This document shows, one piece after another, positions 47,121-55,684 of a DNA stretch of 64,000 bases. A program made the position numbers and the translations under genes. The notes under the pieces were generated by a model that worked only from the letters and a program-made list of their open reading frames with translations, searched no databases and was not told the origin of the DNA. The DNA is from Candidatus Schekmanbacteria bacterium (GTDB lineage: Bacteria; CSSED10-310; JACPHN01): contig JACPHN010000041.1 in assembly GCA_016188575.1 (NCBI GenBank), forward strand, positions 47,343 through 111,342, in the 5' to 3' direction. Numbering within the stretch: position 1 is the first letter of the stretch; each line of letters begins with the position of its first letter.

Positions 47121-49415
47121 TCAGGACCGCCCCGCCGCCGCGGCCGTACTCGCGGGATCGGGCGCAGCCTGCGGTGCTTCGTCGCTGCGGGCCGTGGAGG
47201 CGTTGAGGTCAGCCAATCTATGCAGGGCGATTTGCGCCCCGTCCTTCCCGAGGATCTCCACCCATAGCTCGCCGACCTGGCCGGCGGGGGCGTCAAACGA
47301 CAGGGCCTTGAAGCGGCGGATCTTGAAAGGGTCTCCGCGCCCGGCCGCGGGCGCCACGGCGGAGGCCGGGTAGACGGAAATCCGCGCGCGGCTCGCGTCG
47401 CGCAGGAACACGCGGCACCAGCCTGACACGGGTTCTTCGCCATAGGGCTCGCGTTCCAGCCAAAAGCTCACCCGCGTCTGTCCAGCCCCCGATTCGGCGA
47501 GGGAAAGGTGGCTCAGCTTGATGGTTCCGCTACCGTTGGCCGCTCGCCGCGGCGCGGCCACCGGTAACACGTCAGCTTGCGGGACAGGTGCCGGCGCGAC
47601 GGCAGCAGCGTCTGGCGCCGCAGCTTCCAAGGTCGTGTCGCCGACCCAGTGCCACGCGCTGGGTCGCGAGGACTCGGGGTCCTCCGTCGCGGCGTGGAAA
47701 TAGACGGCGATCGGCGGACCGTCGGCTTCAGGTGCGGGAACGAAGGCTACGAGCTGATCACCAGCGAGCAGAATCGTCGCGTCCGAGGCCCGCCCGACAG
47801 GCCACGCGCTCTCGATCCGCTGCCGCAGCTCGCCCAGCGCCTGAGCCGACACCCGATGGCCTGGCGCCGCATCAGCGGCGGTCACAGACGAACCGAGTAT
47901 CGAATAAAGTTGCTGGGCCTGACGAAAGTATGCCCAGTCTGCAATCATCTGTTCGGCTTCCTGCGCTGCGGGCTCCTCAGATCGCGCCGTCGATGGCAGA
48001 ATTATCACGGGGGCGGTCGTCTGCAGAAACGGCTCGCGCAGCGCCTGCAGGTCCCTGTCATCCATGGTGATACAGCCCCGCGTGACGCGAACCGCCTCGC
48101 CGGGCGTGTAGTCGCTCGTGCCGTGAATCCAGATTCCATTGCCGGTCCGACCCGCTGCGGTGTCGGCGGGGTTGGGATAATCGAGGGGGTATGCACCGAA
48201 GCCGTACTCGGCCGCAATCGCCGGCGGCTGCAGCAGGCCATGGGTGAGATAGACACCTGTCGGCGTCCGGAGATCTCCTTCCTCTCGCTTGGACCCATCC
48301 ACCATGCCGAAGGCGACGGGGAACGTGCGAACCACGTCAACGGAGCGATCGACGGGGTGCACGCGGAAGTGGTACAGCTTGGCGCTGTTGCGGTCGACAA
48401 CGAAGATGTTGGGGGTGACGCTTCCGGCCCGCACGATCGCAGCGCGGGCGGCGCGCATCTCGTCGAGCTCGGTGCGCGCAGCCGCGACGCTCGCGAAACG
48501 CGGGCGCAGGGCAGACTGGCCCTTCTCGTCTGCGATCGCCAAAGCATCGCCGGGCGGCTGCAGTGCGGCAATCTCCGTCGCGGTGCGGCCGCCGAACCGC
48601 GGCGGAAGCTCGACATCATGCTGAGTAACCGCAACGCGACTCATCTTTTCGAGCTCGTTCGAGCCGACGCCCTGGAGCAGCCGGCTCACGGGGCTTCCCG
48701 CGCTGCCGAAAAACGCCCCCACGGCCGGGAGAATGGCGGCAGAGGACGCCAGACCGGCAGCAACCACGGCCACCCGAAGCCATCGCGACCCACTGAGACG
48801 ATCGCCCGAGCCGCGTTTTGGAGCGTCCGCTGTCGCCGCCGCTGCCGCCGCCGGTGCGCCAGCCCTGCCGCGATAGGTAGCAGCCGCGGCCTCCGCCGCT
48901 CTCAGATGGCGGGTCAGATCGCACCGCGCGACGCTCCAACTTCGCCCCATCGCCACGCTCCCCGGGACGAATCGCCAGCGCGCTGCCGGCAGCTCGAGCA
49001 AGAACGAGAGGGTGTCCCGCGCCGAAGTCTCGACGGCGCGACGAACCTCCGCGGCACCAGCAGTCCCGGAGGCGGTGAGGCGGGCCGCAAGGGACTCGCC
49101 AGCGGCGGGCATGAGCGACGAGAGCTTGGTCGCGAGTCTCCTGAGGTGCGACCGCCTGGCCAGCGCCGACAGAAATCCCCGCTCGGCATCCGATGAGCTG
49201 ACGCCGGCGACTCGGCCGCGGCGCATCACGATCTCCGCACGCAGGACGGGGGCCGCGGTGGATGCGGCAGCGGCCGGCCATCGCAGGAATAGCACGCCGG
49301 TGGCCCGACGGCGCTGCAGCCGCTGCAGAAGCTCTCCCGCGTCCCCGCTTTCCCACCGGGGCGCAGGCGATTGCAACGGTTCGTTTGCCTTGATTCCGAC
49401 GTCTGGTGTCATCAC
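47121..49415 (-). CDS. L,D-transpeptidase (YkuD) with N-terminal DUF4388/PATAN-like domain
   Basis: This 764-residue protein has a cytoplasmic N-terminal ~200 residues with LLQRLQRRRATGVLFLR and VMRRGRVAGVSSS, which resembles DUF4388/PATAN regulatory domains. One membrane helix follows (~211-235). The periplasmic YkuD domain has the catalytic signature: HGTSDYTPGEAVRVTRGCI with His ~430 and Cys ~447. The C-terminal ~200 residues form a separate beta-rich domain. YkuD enzymes make 3-3 crosslinks in peptidoglycan or attach lipoproteins. The direct fusion of a signalling-type domain with the transpeptidase is unusual. The aminotransferase gene is 21 bases upstream. Confidence 0.85.
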   Translation of the reverse strand: MMTPDVGIKANEPLQSPAPRWESGDAGELLQRLQRRRATGVLFLRWPAAAASTAAPVLRAEIVMRRGRVAGVSSSDAERGFLSALARRSHLRRLATKLSSLMPAAGESLAARLTASGTAGAAEVRRAVETSARDTLSFLLELPAARWRFVPGSVAMGRSWSVARCDLTRHLRAAEAAAATYRGRAGAPAAAAAATADAPKRGSGDRLSGSRWLRVAVVAAGLASSAAILPAVGAFFGSAGSPVSRLLQGVGSNELEKMSRVAVTQHDVELPPRFGGRTATEIAALQPPGDALAIADEKGQSALRPRFASVAAARTELDEMRAARAAIVRAGSVTPNIFVVDRNSAKLYHFRVHPVDRSVDVVRTFPVAFGMVDGSKREEGDLRTPTGVYLTHGLLQPPAIAAEYGFGAYPLDYPNPADTAAGRTGNGIWIHGTSDYTPGEAVRVTRGCITMDDRDLQALREPFLQTTAPVIILPSTARSEEPAAQEAEQMIADWAYFRQAQQLYSILGSSVTAADAAPGHRVSAQALGELRQRIESAWPVGRASDATILLAGDQLVAFVPAPEADGPPIAVYFHAATEDPESSRPSAWHWVGDTTLEAAAPDAAAVAPAPVPQADVLPVAAPRRAANGSGTIKLSHLSLAESGAGQTRVSFWLEREPYGEEPVSGWCRVFLRDASRARISVYPASAVAPAAGRGDPFKIRRFKALSFDAPAGQVGELWVEILGKDGAQIALHRLADLNASTARSDEAPQAAPDPASTAAAAGRS

Positions 49416-49436
49416 GTTGACGCCCCGCCTCCGGGC

Positions 49437-50624
49437 TCATCGGCGAGCCAAATTCTCTACAGCCTGCCGAATGCGCTCGATTCCTGTTCTCAGGTTCGCC
49501 AGCGATGTCGCATAGGAGATCCGCAGATGGCCGGGTGCTCCAAAAGCATCGCCTGGTACGACTGCCACGCGGGCTTCTTCTAGCAATATCCGTGCCATCT
49601 CCAGAGAGCTATCCATGACGCCGCGCGTGGACGGGAAGACGTAGAATGCGCCGCTCGGTGCGCCGCAGGAGAAGCCGGGGACAGCCGCGAGGAGCTCGAG
49701 AACAATTTTCCGCCGCTCGGAAAAAGCTTCCCGCATCGACTCCACAACCGTCTGATCGCCGTCCAAGGCGGCGATGGCGGCCCACTGAGCAATCGTGTTG
49801 ACGTTTGAGTTCGAGTGGCTTTGCAGGGTGCCGATCGCCGTGATCACGTCCTTGGGAGCTGCCAAAAACCCGACGCGCCATCCCGTCATGGCGTATGTTT
49901 TCGACAGCGAGCTGGCGATCAGGATCTGATCTCGCAGGTCGGGCGCGATCTGGGCCGGGCTAAAATGCTCGGCGCCGTCAAAGACAAGCCGCGAATAGGT
50001 CTCATCGGACAGGACCCAGAGGGGTTGGCCGCGGTGCCCGCGCACCACGTCCAGTACCGACTCCAATGCCTGCCGCGAGTAGACCGCACCGGTTGGATTG
50101 CCGGGCGAGTTCAGCACGATCACCCTGGTGCGCTCGGTGATCGCCGCACGCAGGGCCTCCGGGTCCAGCGCAAACCCGGTCTCGGCCGGGCAGTCGACGA
50201 TCACGGGAACGCCATCCGCCAGGCGCACCTGCTCCGGAAACGAGACCCAATAGGGGGCGGGAATGATCACTTCGTCGCCGCGTTCGAGAAGTACTTGAAA
50301 GGCGGCGAACAGGGCGTACTTGGCGCCGGGCGACACGACCACCTCGGCGGGGGTGAAGGAAACTCCGATCTCGGCGCGCAGTCGGCGGCAAATGGCCTCC
50401 CGGAGCTCGACCAGCCCCACTGCCGCCGTGTACGTGGTTTTTCCGGCTCGCATGGCGGCAATGGCGGCATCTACCACATGCGCCGGAGTCGGAAAATCCG
50501 GCTCGCCGGCCGCGAAGGACAGCACGTCGATACCCTGCCTACGCATCTCCGCGGCGCGCGCGCTTACCGTCATTGTGGGAGAGGGCGGAAGTGACGAGAT
50601 GCGATTGTTGACTCTGACGCTCAT
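49437..50624 (-). CDS. Pyridoxal-phosphate aminotransferase (aspartate aminotransferase family, class I/II)
   Basis: This ~395-residue enzyme starts at ATG 50624 (MSVRVNNRISSL); the frame continues upstream but with an Arg-rich tail. Landmarks are SFAAGEPDFPTPAHV, NSPGNPTGAVYS, the PLP Lys in IASSLSKTYAMTGWRVGF, and HLRISYATS near the end. Subgroup Ib aspartate/prephenate aminotransferases fit this pattern. The substrate cannot be fixed from sequence alone. It is divergent from pgsA. Confidence 0.93.
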   Translation of the reverse strand: MSVRVNNRISSLPPSPTMTVSARAAEMRRQGIDVLSFAAGEPDFPTPAHVVDAAIAAMRAGKTTYTAAVGLVELREAICRRLRAEIGVSFTPAEVVVSPGAKYALFAAFQVLLERGDEVIIPAPYWVSFPEQVRLADGVPVIVDCPAETGFALDPEALRAAITERTRVIVLNSPGNPTGAVYSRQALESVLDVVRGHRGQPLWVLSDETYSRLVFDGAEHFSPAQIAPDLRDQILIASSLSKTYAMTGWRVGFLAAPKDVITAIGTLQSHSNSNVNTIAQWAAIAALDGDQTVVESMREAFSERRKIVLELLAAVPGFSCGAPSGAFYVFPSTRGVMDSSLEMARILLEEARVAVVPGDAFGAPGHLRISYATSLANLRTGIERIRQAVENLARR

Positions 50625-50749
50625 GCGGCTCCTCGGGGATCTGGGTTTGTCGCGCCGCGCAAACGGCGCGCGGAATTGACACCGTCGAACTGGTGATGAT
50701 AGGACACCGATGAACCTGACCACAACCCCGGAGCGCTTCCGCTCGCCTT

Positions 50750-51340
50750 ATGAACACGCCTACCAAGCTCACTCTCGCGCGTATCTTTGTGGTACCGGTG
50801 CTGATCGTCGTGTTGCTGACCGAAGTCAGGTCGGACGTGCGCACCTGGCTCGATTACGTCGGCGTGCTGCTATTCCTGGCGGCAGTAGCCACAGACGGGC
50901 TCGACGGGTATCTGGCCCGCAGGCGAAACCAGGTCACCACCCTTGGTATACTGCTCGACCCGATCGCCGACAAGCTCCTGACCTCCGCCGCCCTCATCTC
51001 GCTGGTCGAGATGGAGCGTGCGCCTGCATGGGTCGTCTGCGTGATTATCGGCCGCGAGTTCGCCGTCCAGGGGCTCCGCTCGATTGCGGCCACGCGCAAC
51101 GTTGTCATCGCCGCCGAAACCCTCGGGAAGTGGAAGATGGTCGCCCAGATCGTGGCCATATCCTTGCTCATTCTCAACGTCAAGGTGCTCAAGGCCTATT
51201 TCATAGGTCAGCTCGCGCTGGGCGTGGCGACGATCCTGGCCATTGTTTCGGGGATCAGTTACTTTCTCTCATTCTGGTCGGTCGTGTCACCGGACCTCGA
51301 CGCCATCGGCCCGGTAACACAGCAGCAGGAGCTGGAATGA
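50750..51340 (+). CDS. pgsA: CDP-diacylglycerol-glycerol-3-phosphate 3-phosphatidyltransferase
   Basis: This 196-residue inner-membrane enzyme makes phosphatidylglycerophosphate from CDP-diacylglycerol and glycerol-3-phosphate. The CDP-alcohol phosphotransferase motif begins DGLDGYLARRRNQVTTLG and continues ILLDPIADKLL, fitting D-G-x2-A-R-x8-G-x3-D-x3-D. The start MNTPTKLTLARIFVVPVLI is typical. Its TGA overlaps the next ATG. Confidence 0.93.
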   Translation: MNTPTKLTLARIFVVPVLIVVLLTEVRSDVRTWLDYVGVLLFLAAVATDGLDGYLARRRNQVTTLGILLDPIADKLLTSAALISLVEMERAPAWVVCVIIGREFAVQGLRSIAATRNVVIAAETLGKWKMVAQIVAISLLILNVKVLKAYFIGQLALGVATILAIVSGISYFLSFWSVVSPDLDAIGPVTQQQELE

Positions 51341-52914
51341 GCGGGTCGGCCCCGGAACCTGCCGCACCAACGGGAGTCCGAGGCCGCCACCGCCTTCTGC
51401 GAGCGATTCTGCTGTGCGCGTGGTGCGCGCTGACGGGCGCGCACCCACCGGTAGCAGCGGCGCCGTCCGCAACAACCGTTTCGTGGGTACGCATCGACGG
51501 CGTGATCAGCTCGTTTTCCGCGGAATACCTCGCGGAGGCCATTCGGTCGGCGTCGGCCATCCCCGGTGCCGCTGTGGTGATCGAGCTCGACACGCCCGGC
51601 GGGCTGCTAGACGCAACGCGTGCAATGGTGAAGTCCATCCTCGGCTCCCCGGTGCCTGTAGTGGTGTGGGTAGGTCCGGACGGCGCCCGGGCAGCGAGCG
51701 CCGGGACGTTCATTACCCTCGCCGCGCACATCGCGGCGATGGCCCCCGCGACCAACATCGGCGCCGCGCACCCCGTGCAGTCTCACGAACGCCTCATTCC
51801 CACGCTCCCGGGTGAGGACCAGGGACAGGACACCCCTGCGGCGCCGCCTCCGGCGCGGACTCCGAGCGAAGCGCCCGCGGCCGGCGGCGACGGGGCGCCG
51901 CCCCCCAAGCCAGCCGGTAGGACCAGAATGTCGACACCTCTGGACGACAAGGTACTCGCCGATACGCTGGCCTGGATTCGCGGCATCGCTGCCCGACGCG
52001 GCCGCAATGTGACTTGGGCCGAGCAAGCAGTGCGCGACTCGCGTTCCTCGACGGCGGCCGAGGCGCTCGAGCTCGGTGTCATCGACTTCATCGCTCCAAC
52101 GCCGCAAGACCTCTTGCGCGCCGCCAACGGTCGCTCCGTCGAGGTCGGCACGAGAACGGTAATTCTCGATCTGGAGCACGCCACGATCGCGGAGGCTCCC
52201 GCCAGTCTCGCCTATCGCGTGCTGCGCTTCGTCGCGCATCCCAACGTGGCCTATGTGCTGCTCATTCTCGGGTTCTGGGGACTCTTCTTTGAGATTTCGC
52301 ATCCCGGCGTCATTTTCCCTGGCATCTTTGGCTCGGTGTGCCTGGTGCTGGCGTTTCTCGCCTTCCAGGTACTTCCCATCAACTTCGCTGGAATCCTCTT
52401 CTTGCTGCTCGCGATGGCCTTGTTTGTCGCCGAGGCAATGATTGTTAGCCACGGTCTGCTCGCGGCGGGCGGAATCCTCTGCCTGGCGCTGGGGTCAATC
52501 CTGCTCTACGACAGCCGGATTCCGGCGCTGCGGGTCGACCCCTGGCTGATCGCGTCCATTACCGGCTCGACGGCAGCCATTGTGCTGAGCATCGCGTCCG
52601 CGCTCGCCCGCGCCGCGCGGCTTCCCCCGCGGACAGGTCTTCAGGACATGGTCGGTGCGACCGGAACTGTCGTCACCCGCATCGCCCCCGAGGGTCAAAT
52701 CTCTACACGCGGCGAGCTTTGGCGAGCCGTCGCGCTCGATCCCACGGCGGCTCCGATGGAACCAGGGCAAGCGGTCAGAGTCGCTTCCGTCCAGGGGCTC
52801 ACCCTGCTGGTCACCGCCCCAAATCACTCAACGGTGCCATTTGCACCCGAGCAGGCGGGCGATTTAGAGCTCCCCGCCCCGGCTCCTGACGACACGGCGC
52901 GCCACCGAGAGTAG
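51337..52914 (+). CDS. NfeD-family membrane-bound ClpP-class serine protease
   Basis: This 525-residue protein has an N-terminal signal/anchor. A ClpP-like domain follows with DTPGG, Ser 121 in ARAASAGTF and Lys 205 in DDKVLADT (the Ser-Lys dyad of PH1510-type proteases). A Pro-rich insert of ~45 residues between them is not typical of the family. Several helices (~305-425) and a C-terminal NfeD OB-fold (GLQDMVGATGTVVT) follow. It is coupled to pgsA by ATGA overlap. The stomatin-like gene next door is the usual partner; together they act on membrane microdomains. Confidence 0.9.
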   Translation: MSGSAPEPAAPTGVRGRHRLLRAILLCAWCALTGAHPPVAAAPSATTVSWVRIDGVISSFSAEYLAEAIRSASAIPGAAVVIELDTPGGLLDATRAMVKSILGSPVPVVVWVGPDGARAASAGTFITLAAHIAAMAPATNIGAAHPVQSHERLIPTLPGEDQGQDTPAAPPPARTPSEAPAAGGDGAPPPKPAGRTRMSTPLDDKVLADTLAWIRGIAARRGRNVTWAEQAVRDSRSSTAAEALELGVIDFIAPTPQDLLRAANGRSVEVGTRTVILDLEHATIAEAPASLAYRVLRFVAHPNVAYVLLILGFWGLFFEISHPGVIFPGIFGSVCLVLAFLAFQVLPINFAGILFLLLAMALFVAEAMIVSHGLLAAGGILCLALGSILLYDSRIPALRVDPWLIASITGSTAAIVLSIASALARAARLPPRTGLQDMVGATGTVVTRIAPEGQISTRGELWRAVALDPTAAPMEPGQAVRVASVQGLTLLVTAPNHSTVPFAPEQAGDLELPAPAPDDTARHRE

Positions 52915-52988
52915 CGAAGAGCGACCGCTGATGTTAATACTACGACGAGGGATAAAACAACCAAGACTTACGTGCTGGGAGAGATGAC

Positions 52989-53795
52989 ATGGGTGGCTTG
53001 ATCGTTTTCGCGAAGATCTTTCTCGCCATCGCCGGGCCCATAGTCGCGATCGTGGCCGCCGCGCTCAAGGTCATCAACGAATACGAGCGCGGAGTGCTCT
53101 TCCGCCTTGGCCGCATCCTCCCGTCTCCCAAGCTGCCGGGACTCAGGCTTGTCATCCCCTTCGTCGATCGCATGGTCCGCGTCAGCCTGCGCCTCATCGT
53201 GATGGACGTTCCCCCCCAAGATATCATCACCCGGGACAATGTCTCGGTAAACGTCAACGCGGTCGTGTACTTCCGCGTGGTCGACGCCAATAGCGCCGTG
53301 CTCACCGTGGAAAACTATATCGAGGCGACCTCGCAACTGGCCCAGACAACCCTGCGGAGCGTGCTCGGTACCGTGGACCTCGACGAGCTCCTCAGCCAGC
53401 GCGAAAAACTGAATGCCAAGTTGCAGGAGCTGCTGGATCGTCACACGGATCCGTGGGGCATCAAGGTCACCAATGTGGAGGTCAAACACGTCGATCTGCC
53501 GACGGAAATGCGGCGGGCCATGGCGCGCCAGGCGGAGGCAGAGCGGGAGCGGCGCGCCAAAGTCATCGCCGCCGAAGGCGAGTTTCAGGCCGCGCAGCGC
53601 ATGACCGACGCCGCCGAGATCATGGAATCTCATCCCATGGCGCTGCAAATGCGCTATCTACAAACTCTAGCGGAAATCGCCACGGAGAATAACTCCACCA
53701 CAATCTTTCCGCTGCCGCTCGATCTGATCGCGCCCTTTCTTTCGAAACTCCCACAGACGAAGAGCCGCCATTCCGCTCTAGAGACCGAAGACTAG
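52989..53795 (+). CDS. Slipin/stomatin-like SPFH-domain protein
   Basis: This 268-residue protein has one N-terminal helix. An SPFH domain follows ([36 protein letters not shown] core and [20 protein letters not shown]), and then a short coiled coil ([20 protein letters not shown]). NfeD homologues interact with such proteins. GGGAG lies eight bases before the ATG. The C-terminal [11 protein letters not shown] segment is the usual end. Confidence 0.93.
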   Translation: MGGLIVFAKIFLAIAGPIVAIVAAALKVINEYERGVLFRLGRILPSPKLPGLRLVIPFVDRMVRVSLRLIVMDVPPQDIITRDNVSVNVNAVVYFRVVDANSAVLTVENYIEATSQLAQTTLRSVLGTVDLDELLSQREKLNAKLQELLDRHTDPWGIKVTNVEVKHVDLPTEMRRAMARQAEAERERRAKVIAAEGEFQAAQRMTDAAEIMESHPMALQMRYLQTLAEIATENNSTTIFPLPLDLIAPFLSKLPQTKSRHSALETED

Positions 53796-53877
53796 ACCAC
53801 GGATAGGATTACAACGAGATGCAACTGCATAAGCAAACGCCAACCATAATCACCTTCGTCTCCGCTCGGCGTTTCTT

Positions 53878-53892
53878 GAACCGGAAAGGTTC
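53878..53892 (+). promoter_or_regulatory. Small hairpin overlapping the ribosome binding site
   Basis: GAACC and GGTTC arms with a GGAAA loop lie six bases before ATG 53898; AAAGG in the loop/arm is the likely ribosome binding site. It is small and may not be functional. Confidence 0.25.
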
Positions 53893-53897
53893 CACAC

Positions 53898-55616
53898 ATG
53901 CGATATGGACATTTGTATCAGAACCTGATCTCACTACTTCGTCCGAAGCATCTGGAAATCGTGCTTGCAAGCAAACTTTCTCACCGCGAGCTGGTGAATA
54001 TCGTAAATCGCACCAACATCAGTTTCAATGGAATGCGGACCCACTCCATACCCTCAGAAGAGCTTGTGGGGGCACTGGGTCGTGATTTTTTTCGCGACGC
54101 GGAGACCGCATGGCCCATCATCAAGGCGCTTGTCAAGAAGAATCAGCCGCTTATCGAGCAGGTGGAGCAATCGTCAGCGCCCGACCTGCGCATGACCTCC
54201 GTCGAGATCGAGGCGATGTTCCGCGAGGGACGTCTTGGCCCCTTGCTGTGGGCACTGGCCGTCGACCGCCGGGAGGATGTACAGTCAATCGCCAGGGCGA
54301 TTTGCGACAGCCTCGAGTCCCTTATTGAAGTCGAGGTCTCCCAACCGGAGCCAGAGCCGATAGCCATGGAAAACGAAACAGACGATTCCAACCTCTCCAG
54401 GGCCTTTCCCGATCTCCCTCGCAATCGCGCCGAAGCGCGCCCCGCACCACGGCGCGAGGGCGAACCAGAGGATGATTTCGACCTCGATGAGATCGATAGC
54501 GAAGAGACCGTCGTGCTGTCGGTCCGAAACCTCACGCAGTGGGCCGATGATCTGGACGATGAGCTTGAGCCGGAAACAGGATCCGAGACCGAGGAGCTCC
54601 GGTCGAAGCTGGTACAGCAGGAAAGCGCTTTGCTCCGGGTGCGCTCGGAGCTGAGCTCGAGCCAGCGGCGGCTCAAGCGGGCGCAAGAGCAGCTCGCGGA
54701 TCTCGAGGCGGCAAGTGGCCAGCTTCGCCGCGAGCGAAACCGCCTTGTCGACACCAACGCCGAGTTGCGCGAGGACCTGCGGCGCGCGGAGACCGAGCTT
54801 GGCCTGCTGCGCTCGGGGACGCACGACACCGCGGCGAGCGCGGGCCTGCGCCGGGAGAACGAACGCCTGCGGGAACAACTTCTGGAATGGGAGCGCCGGC
54901 TGCGCTACGTCGAGGATATCGAGGCCGACAAGCGCCGGCTGACGCTGGAAACCGAAGGACTCAAGCACCGAATTCTGATGATGATCCGGCGGTCGCTGCG
55001 CGGCCAACAGGAGATCGCGCAGATTCTCGCCACGGCGCGCGCGGCGGTCGATGAAACCGTGCTCTACTTCCAGGAGGAGCGCAGCCTGCAGGTAGATGAA
55101 TGGGCCGAAAAGAACAAGAACGGCCGTCGCCGCCTCGGCGTGTTTGTCGATGTCCAAAACATGTTTTACGCCGCGCGCAGTCAGTTTCATGGCCGCCTGG
55201 ACTACGAATGCCTGCTCGAAACCCTGCAGCGCGACCGCGACGTGGCGATCGCGGTCGCGTACACCATTCAGACACCGGACGTCGACCAATCCTCCTTCAC
55301 ATCGTTCTTGGAGCACTGCGGCTATACCGTCAAGACAAAGGCGTTGCGCACTCGCCTTGACGGCTCGGCCAAGGGCGACTGGGACATGGAGATGGCGCTC
55401 GACATCATCAGCTTCATCGGCCAGCTCGACGTCGTCACGCTGGTCAGCGGCGATGGCGATTTCGTTCCCCTGGTCAAGCTGTTGAAACGCCACGGCATCG
55501 AGGTAGAGATTGCGGCTTTCCGGTACAATACCGCCGTGGATCTGCGGGAGAACGCCGATCACTACTTGCCCATCGGCGAAGAGCTCATCATCGACCAGAC
55601 GAGCAAGACAGGATAA
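53898..55616 (+). CDS. NYN-domain (LabA/DUF88-like) protein with coiled coil
   Basis: This 572-residue protein has an N-terminal helical part (~1-145). An acidic linker follows, and then a long coiled coil (~225-345; rich in E/R/L, RSELSSSQRRLKRAQEQL). The C-terminal NYN nuclease domain (~413-560) has its acidic residues in GVFVDVQNMFYAAR, GDWDMEMALDI and LVSGDGDFVPLVKLL. NYN proteins are PIN-like RNases or RNA-processing factors. This architecture is longer than a usual LabA protein. Confidence 0.9.
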   Translation: MRYGHLYQNLISLLRPKHLEIVLASKLSHRELVNIVNRTNISFNGMRTHSIPSEELVGALGRDFFRDAETAWPIIKALVKKNQPLIEQVEQSSAPDLRMTSVEIEAMFREGRLGPLLWALAVDRREDVQSIARAICDSLESLIEVEVSQPEPEPIAMENETDDSNLSRAFPDLPRNRAEARPAPRREGEPEDDFDLDEIDSEETVVLSVRNLTQWADDLDDELEPETGSETEELRSKLVQQESALLRVRSELSSSQRRLKRAQEQLADLEAASGQLRRERNRLVDTNAELREDLRRAETELGLLRSGTHDTAASAGLRRENERLREQLLEWERRLRYVEDIEADKRRLTLETEGLKHRILMMIRRSLRGQQEIAQILATARAAVDETVLYFQEERSLQVDEWAEKNKNGRRRLGVFVDVQNMFYAARSQFHGRLDYECLLETLQRDRDVAIAVAYTIQTPDVDQSSFTSFLEHCGYTVKTKALRTRLDGSAKGDWDMEMALDIISFIGQLDVVTLVSGDGDFVPLVKLLKRHGIEVEIAAFRYNTAVDLRENADHYLPIGEELIIDQTSKTG

Positions 55617-55684
55617 CTCACCCGGTCAACCGATTGCGCAGCACATCGGCGCGCCGCCGCGTCCAACGCTGCCCAGGACTGCAG

